A stretch of DNA of 5,411 nucleotides, from positions 1 to 5,411 of the forward strand of contig LGHA01000086.1 in the NCBI GenBank assembly GCA_001508595.1, read 5' to 3'. Shown here piece by piece: positions 1 through 5,411 of this stretch. Origin of the DNA: Anaerolineaceae bacterium 46_22 (GTDB lineage: Bacteria > Chloroflexota > Anaerolineae > Anaerolineales > Anaerolineaceae). The position numbers and the translations under genes are program-made. Under the pieces are notes generated by a model that did no database searches, had not been told where the DNA came from, and saw only the letters and a program-made list of their open reading frames with translations. How positions within the stretch are numbered: the stretch's first letter is position 1; each line of letters opens with the position of its first letter.

Positions 1-1
1 C

Positions 2-940
2 CATTTGACCATTGGCTTGCCCGGCCGGTCTAATGCACTGGCGATTGCCGACAGGTTGGGCTTGCCAGAATCAATTATCAATGCTGCCCGTGCAGAGATT
101 AACCCTGCTGATCTACGGGCGGAAGACTTGTTGGATGAGATTCATCACCAGCGAGACCTGGCACGAAAAGCCCGGGAAGAGGCGGACAACGCGCGTCAGA
201 ATGCTGAATCGATCAGGAATGAACTGGCAGCGCGTTTAGATAAGATCGAAGACGAACGTTTTGAATTAATGGAAAAAACACGCCATGAAGCCGAAGCAGA
301 ATTGGGGGGATTGCGGGAAGAGATGGAAACCCTCAGGCGGCAGCTTGCGAAGGCACGACAGCCTTTAGAAGTTGCTGATGAAGTCGAAGAAGTTGTTGAA
401 ATTCTGGAAGAAAAAGTTTCTAAGCCTGTTCTGAGGAGAGAACCTAAAAAGTCGATACGCAAACCAAAAGGTCCGCTGCGCTTAGGTGAGAAAGTGCATT
501 TGCGTTCTATTGACCAAGACGGCGTTGTTACCTCGATAGGCGAAGAAGAGGTTGAGGTTCAGATTGGAATGTTGAGAATAAGGGCTCGAATTTCTGATGT
601 GATGCGGAAGGGAGAGCCCGAGGTTTCAGCTGAGAAAGAATCGTCAAAGGTCAAGAAAGGCAAAATCACTTTGCCCCAAGCGCATGAGTCCCCGGGCGTT
701 GAGCTGGATATTCGTGGTCACAGGGTGGATGAGGGGCTGGATTTGCTGGACAGGTATTTGGGAAAAGCTTACCTGGCAGGCTTACCTTATGTACGCATTA
801 TTCACGGCAAAGGGACGGGGCGTTTACGGGAATCGGTGCGTGAGGCTTTGGGAAGCAATCCGCATGTGGCGCGTTATGAAAGCGGCAGCCAGGCGGAAGG
901 CGGCGATGGCGTAACGATTGGCCATCTTAAGGGAAATTAA
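2..940 (+). CDS. mutS2: Endonuclease MutS2, C-terminal part (5' end outside window)
   Basis: This is the tail of a MutS2 protein: 312 codons in frame from base 2 to TAA at 938-940. Numbering from the first codon in the window, residues 3-10 read TIGLPGRS, the conserved stretch following the ATPase core in MutS2 (family knowledge). Residues about 25-120 are a charged Glu/Lys/Arg-rich coiled coil, the clamp region. Residues about 140-157 are a basic linker. Residues about 158-202 form a KOW-like beta segment. Residues 232-310 are an Smr domain with LDIRG (235-239) and HGKGTGRLR (268-276), the motifs linked to nuclease activity and DNA binding. MutS2 proteins act on branched recombination intermediates, and some act on collided ribosomes; which applies here cannot be read from the sequence. 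Walker motifs lie upstream of the window. TTG at 5-7 is an internal Leu codon, not a start. The gene converges on the regulator at 1083. The family call is very secure. Confidence 0.95.
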   Translation, partial: HLTIGLPGRSNALAIADRLGLPESIINAARAEINPADLRAEDLLDEIHHQRDLARKAREEADNARQNAESIRNELAARLDKIEDERFELMEKTRHEAEAELGGLREEMETLRRQLAKARQPLEVADEVEEVVEILEEKVSKPVLRREPKKSIRKPKGPLRLGEKVHLRSIDQDGVVTSIGEEEVEVQIGMLRIRARISDVMRKGEPEVSAEKESSKVKKGKITLPQAHESPGVELDIRGHRVDEGLDLLDRYLGKAYLAGLPYVRIIHGKGTGRLRESVREALGSNPHVARYESGSQAEGGDGVTIGHLKGN

Positions 941-943
941 AAG

Positions 944-993
944 AAAAGAACCGACATTGCAAATCTGTCTCCCTTGGCATTGCCGGTTCTTTT
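944..993. terminator. Probable bidirectional intrinsic terminator between converging genes
   Basis: A perfect 10-bp stem pairs AAAAGAACCG (944-953) with CGGTTCTTTT (984-993). Inside it GCAA (959-962) can pair with TTGC (980-983), leaving a 5-base bulge and shortening the otherwise 30-base loop. It begins 3 bases after the mutS2 stop. On the + strand the stem ends in four T. On the - strand it runs into TTTTCTTTTAATTT, a better U-rich tail, so it should also stop the regulator transcript coming the other way. The position between two convergent stop codons fits this role. The long loop is the weak point. Confidence 0.65.
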
Positions 994-1018
994 GCACATG
1001 GACCCCTCGGCCATGCGC
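994..1018. other. Second small hairpin in the convergent gap
   Basis: CATGG (997-1001) pairs with CCATG (1011-1015) around a 9-base loop. GC (994-995) can pair with GC (1017-1018) across one A-C mismatch, giving a stem of about 8 positions. It directly abuts the terminator stem that ends at 993. No T-run follows it on either strand, so it is not a convincing terminator itself. On the - strand it would sit in the 3' untranslated end of the regulator mRNA just ahead of the terminator. It may equally be chance. Confidence 0.3.
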
Positions 1019-1082
1019 CAGTTCTCTACTGATATTAGACCTACTTAAGACTATCACTTAACCGTTACCAAAACGTAGACAT

Positions 1083-4000
1083 TTATGAGGGGAAATGGTG
1101 CTCTTGATCCCATACTTTTCTTGCTTCAGAAAATTCTTTCCTAAGGGCTTCAGATTGCATATTTTCTTTAATTTTTTTGATGTGGTCCTGATAGGCAATT
1201 TGGTGCTGATTTAACAACTCGGTCTGATTATTAATTTTATCCAGCCGCATAGAAAGTTCTAATCCATAGCCTATTTGCCACGCCATATTTCTTTGTTGTG
1301 AAATTTCAAGACTTTCATCCAGCAATTTCCGGGCTGTTGCATTTTCTTTTTTTGACATCATCATCCTTGCCAGTGCAAGTTGATTCAGACTTAATTCCAG
1401 CAGCAAGCCATTTGCCTTAGCCAACTGAATGGCTTTATTGAATTTTTCTTCAGCAGGCTCAAACTTGCTTTCTTGAAGGTCGCAAATGCCGCATACCAGC
1501 ACTTCAGCTGTATAAAATTGTTCTAATTTGAATTTTTCTGAATAAGCCAGGCAGTTATGCAGAATTTGTCTTGCCTCTGAAATTTGGCCTGTCCATGCCA
1601 GCAAATGCGCTAAATGGATTTTGTTCTCGATGCCATAGAAGGAAACATTGGATAAGCCTTCACGAATTTGACCAACCCGGTAATACTGGGCAGCAGCAGT
1701 GACGTTTCTCACGGTGTATAGAATATCACCTAAGATGCAGTTTGCGGCGATGATCATAGATGTATGGCTTGCCTTTTCTGCTGAGTGCAATGCTTGAAGC
1801 CCATGTTGATATGCCTGGTCAAGCTTTCCCTGTGCCAATTCTGCTTTACTCAGGATGACCAGGTTAATCTCTTCAAGAATCTCAGCGCCTAGCGGGCGTG
1901 CAAGTTCTAAAGCTTTTTTTGTGAAATGTTCACATTTTTCAAATTCTGCAGAGATTAAACTTGAATAACTAAGTAAATATAAAGACCTAAGCCTGTCGAA
2001 AGGTTCGAGCTTATGAAAATATTGATTGTAGAGCGCTTGTGCAGTTTGGAAGGCTTTGTTTGCATGACCATGGGTGTACTGCATTATGTTTATCAGGTGC
2101 TTTGCATTGAATTCCATTGAAATTCGCAGGTCTTCATTCAACGAATCATCCTGGCACATTTCGAGCACCAGCTTAGCAGCGTTTTCAACCTCGTTATAGT
2201 TCAACGTCCACCAGCTTATGACGCCTTTCCTTTTGACGGCTTTTATCAGGGCTTCATTGTCACCGGCGATGGTAATGTATTCGATTGCTGAATTGATCAG
2301 GTCCAAGCCAGTGTGGAAGTTCTGACGCAAAAAGCATGCATTGGACAGGATGACTTGTGACATGCCAATTAGTAAGGGGTGGTTGACCGTGCCGCCAATA
2401 TGTTGTAGCTTTGCACCAATCTGTTCAACAAGATCTACCTGATTAGACTCGTAGGCAAAATCACTCCATTGTTGATAAAGCATTAAACTTAATCTTGGCT
2501 GGGTTATGGTCTCGGGGTTGTTTGCCAGCAGCTTCTCAGCTTGCAGATAAGCATTTTTGGCATCTTCTGAAGAACCCAGATTCCAGGCGTGATCTGCAGC
2601 CCTTAAGAACCATTTAAAAGCCTGCTTTTCATCGGCGCTTGAGAGAAAATGACTGGCTATTAGATTGGCTTTATCCCCATATTGGGGATCATTCGCCATG
2701 TGCTGAGCAGCCTGGTGGTGAAGGATCTGCAATTGGAGGTCAGACGCTTCTTTCAGGATCACTTCACGCATAATTTCATGGCTGAAATGCATTTGCGTTT
2801 TCCCCGATATTTGGGATTTTGTGCTTTGAATCAGACCAGATTTCAAAAGGCGATCAAGAATTTGCGATAGGTTTGAAGGCGGGATGTCAGCCACTGCCTG
2901 CAGTAAATCCAGCGAGAGCTCATTGCCTAAGACTGCTGCGCATAAGATAACATGACGCGCTGTTTCATCTAATTGCAGCAGGCGTTTTTGGATCAGTTTG
3001 TGAACGCTTGTTGGTAAAGGCAGGTTTCCGGCGGCTCCTATGGTATTAAGATCGCCCTGGCTTTCAAGAATATCCCGGATGATTTCTATGGCTAAAAAGG
3101 GATTGCCGTTTGTTTCTTGATACAACTTATTGATGAAGGCTTCAGGGGGAGGGGTGTTGGTCGCTTGTTTTGCCAGGTTTTCCAGTTCGCTCTTAGTTAA
3201 CCCCTGTAATTTCATGATCTGAATTGGATTTGATCGGAAGGACTGGTTGATCATAGACTCAAGGTCGCGATTGGTCTCTTCAGGGCGGGATGCCATCACC
3301 AGTAAGCTGTGTTTTGCAAAAGTACTGTCTGACATCATATATGAAATCGCTTGCAAAGTTTGTGTATCTGCCCAATGTGCATCATCCAGAAAGAATAAAA
3401 TTCTTCCGTATTTTATTGTGATATGCTGGCAAATATGCTGCAAACCCTCATAAATATGCTGCTTCCCTTCGGGCAATTGCGATAATGAGGTCTGTGTTTC
3501 TGCCATTGTAAGCCTGCTAAGCTCTGGCAAAAGCAGCGCAAGGTGACTTATCCACACCGGGTCGATTTCTTCCCAAATATGATCTGGCAGGCTGTGCCGC
3601 ATGCAGTGGATGATGGGTGAAAAGGGCAAACCTTTTTCCATTTCCTTTGCTGGTGCAAGCATTAGGAAGGGCTTTGGGGAGAGGGTCTGAAATAATTCTT
3701 GAACAAGCCGTGTTTTCCCACTTCCCAATTCACCCTGGAGCGAAACAATCCCCCCTTTGAAAAAGGCTTGCTGCAGCCGCAGCAATTCCTTATGGCGACC
3801 GATTAATTGTAATTGCATGGTGAGGGGAATTGGCCATTGATTTTTCTCTTCAGCATGATTTTGAGTTAATCGGTAATGGGCTTGCTGGCAGCGAAACAAG
3901 ATCTCGTCAGGGAGGGGTGCGCTGTATTCGCGTTCATAAATGCTTTCGAGGGTATCACAATAATTATTGGCATCCTGGTGACGCCCTAAATTGATCAGCA

Positions 4001-4634
4001 GGTCAAGAGCGGCGCATTGGCTGGTAACGTCTGAGGTGTCCATGCGCCCCAGAAGCATAAACAGGGTTAAGGCCCTTTCAGGTTTGCCCCCATGTTGATA
4101 ATGCTCAGCCAGGCGGCTTATCAGAAATTTTCGATCATGATTTAGTTTGCGGTTAATCTGCTGCCGCCAATTTTCAACTGCTGGATAATTTAGTAAGTTG
4201 TCCCCAGATATGAAGGTGTTGCCACGCCATAAATCCAGGGCTTGTTCAATTTGATCTACAATCGTGGCTGGTAAGGTCGCATCGCTTTGATAGGCGGTCA
4301 GAATATTTTTTAAGTGATAGTAGTGTTTTTCGAACGCTTCAATGTCTATTTCGCAGCGATCGAGGTTCAATCCAACCTGGTCAAGCTCGGTGGTGATCAT
4401 GTCTGGATCTGGAAGCTCTCTGCGTAATCGGGATAAGGCTGTGCGTAAGGAGGCTCGAGGGTCGGTTTGCTCGCCATCGGGCCACAGTAAATCAATTAAT
4501 TTGGTGCGGCTGACAGGTTTGTGTTCAGTTGCCAGGAAATAAAGAATTGCGCGCTCAATACGTCGACGAATCTTCAATGGCTTATCATCGAATTTGATTT
4601 CAACGGGACCCAACAATTGGATCTTGAGAGGCAT
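1083..4634 (-). CDS. Large SARP-type (BTAD) AAA ATPase transcriptional regulator with TPR tail
   Basis: An intact reading frame of 1183 codons, stop TAA at 1083-1085. Residues 1-95 form an OmpR/SARP-type winged helix opening MPLKIQLLGPVEI, with SRTKLIDLLWPDG followed by RASLRTALSRLRREL, typical of the DNA-recognition part. Residues about 97-245 are a bacterial transcriptional activation (BTAD) domain. Residues about 275-520 are a STAND/AAA_16-type ATPase: IGRHKEL at 278-284, Walker A GELGSGKT (301-308), Walker B ILFFLDDAHWAD (412-423, acidic pair D417-D418), MASRPEE (447-453), GNPFLAIEI (510-518). A winged-helix-like segment with HFSHEIMREVIL (616-627) follows, then more than 500 mostly helical TPR-like residues (clearest about 672-705, 895-955, 1010-1120). 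The expected job is activating transcription after a signal is sensed by the ATPase/TPR part; signal and targets are unknown. There is no C-terminal LuxR helix-turn-helix, signal peptide or membrane segment. I chose ATG (4632-4634), which gives the usual family beginning and has a weak GGA 4 bases ahead; GTG at 4641-4643 would add three residues. It stands alone, away from any likely target. Confidence 0.9.
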   Translation of the reverse strand: MPLKIQLLGPVEIKFDDKPLKIRRRIERAILYFLATEHKPVSRTKLIDLLWPDGEQTDPRASLRTALSRLRRELPDPDMITTELDQVGLNLDRCEIDIEAFEKHYYHLKNILTAYQSDATLPATIVDQIEQALDLWRGNTFISGDNLLNYPAVENWRQQINRKLNHDRKFLISRLAEHYQHGGKPERALTLFMLLGRMDTSDVTSQCAALDLLINLGRHQDANNYCDTLESIYEREYSAPLPDEILFRCQQAHYRLTQNHAEEKNQWPIPLTMQLQLIGRHKELLRLQQAFFKGGIVSLQGELGSGKTRLVQELFQTLSPKPFLMLAPAKEMEKGLPFSPIIHCMRHSLPDHIWEEIDPVWISHLALLLPELSRLTMAETQTSLSQLPEGKQHIYEGLQHICQHITIKYGRILFFLDDAHWADTQTLQAISYMMSDSTFAKHSLLVMASRPEETNRDLESMINQSFRSNPIQIMKLQGLTKSELENLAKQATNTPPPEAFINKLYQETNGNPFLAIEIIRDILESQGDLNTIGAAGNLPLPTSVHKLIQKRLLQLDETARHVILCAAVLGNELSLDLLQAVADIPPSNLSQILDRLLKSGLIQSTKSQISGKTQMHFSHEIMREVILKEASDLQLQILHHQAAQHMANDPQYGDKANLIASHFLSSADEKQAFKWFLRAADHAWNLGSSEDAKNAYLQAEKLLANNPETITQPRLSLMLYQQWSDFAYESNQVDLVEQIGAKLQHIGGTVNHPLLIGMSQVILSNACFLRQNFHTGLDLINSAIEYITIAGDNEALIKAVKRKGVISWWTLNYNEVENAAKLVLEMCQDDSLNEDLRISMEFNAKHLINIMQYTHGHANKAFQTAQALYNQYFHKLEPFDRLRSLYLLSYSSLISAEFEKCEHFTKKALELARPLGAEILEEINLVILSKAELAQGKLDQAYQHGLQALHSAEKASHTSMIIAANCILGDILYTVRNVTAAAQYYRVGQIREGLSNVSFYGIENKIHLAHLLAWTGQISEARQILHNCLAYSEKFKLEQFYTAEVLVCGICDLQESKFEPAEEKFNKAIQLAKANGLLLELSLNQLALARMMMSKKENATARKLLDESLEISQQRNMAWQIGYGLELSMRLDKINNQTELLNQHQIAYQDHIKKIKENMQSEALRKEFSEARKVWDQEHHFPS

Positions 4635-4704
4635 TTGTTCCACAGTGAGACTTCACATAGCCTGGTAGATTTTTAATATGAGAACTTTAAATTTTTGGCT
4701 TATA

Positions 4705-4730
4705 AAGCCCACCGAACTTTGGGTGGGCTT
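4705..4730 (-). terminator. Intrinsic terminator downstream of tRNA-Leu
   Basis: A perfect 9-bp GC-rich stem, AAGCCCACC (4705-4713) with GGTGGGCTT (4722-4730), has an 8-base loop. It starts 10 bases beyond the 3' end of the tRNA read on the - strand and is followed there by TTTATAAGCC, a short and interrupted T-tract. Its position says it ends the tRNA-Leu transcript and separates it from the regulator gene, whose start is about 70 bases further on. The poor T-tract leaves room for partial read-through into the regulator. Confidence 0.7.
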
Positions 4731-4740
4731 ATATAAAAGG

Positions 4741-4822
4741 TGCCGAAGGTGGGAATCGAACCCACATGCCCGAAGGCACACGAGTTTGAGTCGTGCGCGT
4801 CTGCCAGTTCCGCCACTTCGGC
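4741..4822 (-). tRNA. tRNA-Leu, anticodon CAA
   Basis: Read on the - strand it begins GCCGAAG and ends CTTCGGC plus discriminator A, a perfect 7-bp acceptor stem. The D arm contains GCGG and CTGGCAGA. The anticodon stem CACGA/TCGTG encloses the loop CTCAAAC, giving anticodon CAA, which reads UUG leucine codons. A long variable arm, TGCC-TTCG-GGCA, marks it as a class II tRNA; the only alternatives, Ser and Tyr, are excluded by the anticodon. The T arm is GTGGG-TTCGATT-CCCAC. The length is 82 nt without CCA. The bases after the discriminator are CCT, so the terminal CCA is not fully encoded and must be completed by the nucleotidyltransferase. Confidence 0.97.
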
Positions 4823-4836
4823 TAAATGTAATTTGT

Positions 4837-4865
4837 ATTTTAACCTTTAGTTGAGGTTAGGTCAA
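4837..4865 (-). promoter_or_regulatory. Sigma-70-type promoter of tRNA-Leu
   Basis: On the - strand, TTGACC (plus 4860-4865) is a -35 box matching TTGACA at 5 of 6 positions. It is followed by exactly 17 bases and TAAAAT (plus 4837-4842), a -10 box matching TATAAT at 5 of 6. Transcription would start near 4830, about 8 bases ahead of the mature tRNA 5' end, leaving a short leader for RNase P. The fit in sequence, spacing and position is the best of any promoter in the window. Confidence 0.8.
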
Positions 4866-4911
4866 GCACATCTGATTTCATTCTTTTTACCATCTTTGGG
4901 GTGTTCTCGGG

Positions 4912-4917
4912 TATGAT
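4912..4917 (+). promoter_or_regulatory. Possible -10 box for the ychF-like gene
   Basis: TATGAT matches TATAAT at 5 of 6 positions and lies about 72 bases ahead of the ychF start codon. No good -35 box sits 16-18 bases upstream; TTTACC (4886-4891) is the nearest candidate but leaves a 20-base spacer. No extended -10 TG is present. The gene needs a promoter in this divergent region, so this is the best candidate rather than a secure call. Confidence 0.3.
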
Positions 4918-4979
4918 TGTTTGAGATCAAATTTTGAAGGTACAGCCCTGCGGCACACGTTTGTAAGGCTGTTTTAGAT

Positions 4980-4983
4980 GGAG
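4980..4983 (+). promoter_or_regulatory. Ribosome binding site deciding the ychF start
   Basis: GGAG lies 6 bases ahead of ATG at 4990-4992, ideal Shine-Dalgarno spacing. It favours that ATG over an in-frame ATG at 4978-4980, whose only upstream help is TAAGG (4964-4968), 9 bases away. The downstream start also gives the family-like beginning MQLGIIGLP. Confidence 0.7.
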
Positions 4984-4989
4984 AAGACC

Positions 4990-5411
4990 ATGCAATTAGG
5001 AATCATTGGCTTACCCCAATCAGGGAAAACCACCTTATTCAACGCCCTGACCCGCGGGGATATCCCAACGGGAATCAGCGGCGGTAAAGTTGAAGTGCAT
5101 ACGGCTGTTATTGATGTTCCTGATAAGCGTATTGACCGGTTGACTGAGATTTTTCAACCGAAGAAGGTTGTCCATGCCAAGGTGACGTATGCTGATATCG
5201 CCGGGCTTGAGGGAAAATCTTCTGAAAAAGGCATCTCAGGTCCATTGCTCAACACCCTTTCTCAAATGGATGGTTTCATCCATGTCGTGCGTGCGTTTAC
5301 CAATTCGAGTGTACCCCATTCAGCCGGCGGCGTTGACCCACACCGTGACCTTTCAACCATGGAAACAGATTTGATCCTTAACGATTTGATCCTGGTTGAG
5401 CGAAAATTACA
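4990..5411 (+). CDS. ychF: YchF/Obg-family P-loop NTPase, N-terminal part (3' end outside window)
   Basis: 140 whole codons run to the right edge without a stop. Residues 7-14 GLPQSGKT are the G1/Walker A loop, followed by TLFNALT (15-21). VIDVPDKRIDRLTEIFQP (40-57) is the characteristic YchF stretch ahead of switch II. DIAGL (69-73) is the G3 motif; Leu73 replaces the catalytic Gln of Ras-like GTPases, the hallmark of the HAS-GTPase group to which YchF belongs. HVVRAF (98-103) and VDPHRDL (115-121) match the section where YchF has HVVR.F and a VDP-type motif. YchF proteins bind ATP or GTP, associate with ribosomes and are linked to stress and redox responses (family knowledge). They usually run to about 350-365 residues, so roughly 60% is missing, including G4, the coiled coil and the C-terminal TGS domain. 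The G1 wording QSGKT differs from the common NVGKS, so this may be a divergent YchF-like branch. It is transcribed away from tRNA-Leu. Confidence 0.88.
   Translation, partial: MQLGIIGLPQSGKTTLFNALTRGDIPTGISGGKVEVHTAVIDVPDKRIDRLTEIFQPKKVVHAKVTYADIAGLEGKSSEKGISGPLLNTLSQMDGFIHVVRAFTNSSVPHSAGGVDPHRDLSTMETDLILNDLILVERKL

Noticed and set aside
196..462. Open frame of 88 codons on the - strand inside mutS2
   Set aside because: Ser/Arg-rich shadow of the Glu/Arg-rich coiled-coil codons; nothing family-like in it.
824..1057. Open frame of 77 codons on the - strand across the mutS2 3' end
   Set aside because: It runs antisense through the well-supported Smr domain and through the terminator hairpin, has no recognisable domain, and a terminator inside it argues against expression.
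1914..1920. Run of seven A on the coding strand of the regulator, fitting the A-AAA-AAA slippery heptamer in frame
   Set aside because: Such Lys-codon runs are common in AT-rich genes, and the zero frame continues intact for about 275 more codons with TPR-like content, so programmed frameshifting is not supported.
2682..4542. Short + strand open frames (2682-2870, 3247-3453, 4342-4542) inside the regulator
   Set aside because: All lie antisense to conserved parts of the regulator, and their translations resemble no known domain.
1083..4634. Reading the STAND-like ATPase as an anti-phage (Avs-type) defence protein
   Set aside because: The N-terminus is a winged helix plus BTAD, not a nuclease or other toxic effector, and no defence genes are adjacent; a transcription regulator is the simpler call.
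4673..4678. TATTAA on the - strand as a -10 box for the regulator
   Set aside because: No -35-like sequence lies at 16-18 bases; the stretch is simply AT-rich.
4741..4822. tRNA-Leu as an integration (att) site for the regulator region
   Set aside because: I found no second copy of the tRNA 3' end elsewhere in the window, and no integrase or other mobility gene is present.
5189..5374. 61-codon + strand open frame inside ychF
   Set aside because: It overlaps the conserved G3 to VDP section of ychF in another frame; the ychF frame clearly carries the family motifs.

Overview
The window looks like chromosomal DNA from a bacterium of moderate GC, most likely Chloroflexota and probably class Anaerolineae. 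This placement is an inference from three things: a MutS2-type protein, a very large SARP/BTAD-AAA ATPase regulator of the kind that is abundant in that class, and a YchF-family protein whose G1 and G3 wording (GLPQSGKT, DIAGLEG) resembles, from memory, Anaerolineae homologues. No database search was possible.

Layout: (1) Positions 2-940, + strand: the last 312 codons of mutS2, holding the clamp/coiled coil, a beta-rich KOW-like segment and the C-terminal Smr nuclease domain; the MutS-like ATPase core lies off the left edge. (2) Positions 941-1082: a short gap between converging genes, with a hairpin (944-993) that has T-rich sequence on both sides and can stop transcription from either direction, and a second, weaker hairpin. 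(3) Positions 1083-4634, - strand: one intact gene of 1183 codons for a winged-helix/BTAD/AAA/TPR regulator that fills two thirds of the window. (4) Positions 4635-4740: its leader, plus the terminator hairpin of the tRNA gene behind it. (5) Positions 4741-4822, - strand: tRNA-Leu(CAA) with a near-consensus promoter. (6) Positions 4823-4989: a divergent promoter region. (7) From 4990, + strand: the first 140 codons of a YchF/Obg-like P-loop NTPase, cut by the right edge.

The genes do not form an operon. mutS2, tRNA-Leu and ychF are housekeeping genes; the large regulator is an orphan with no obvious target gene or partner beside it. It carries its own DNA-binding head, an apparently intact P-loop ATPase and a long helical sensor tail, so it is probably a ligand-switched transcription activator acting on genes elsewhere or on its own promoter. 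I see no mobile element, CRISPR array or new multi-gene system here. The regulator is the only item with real novelty potential.
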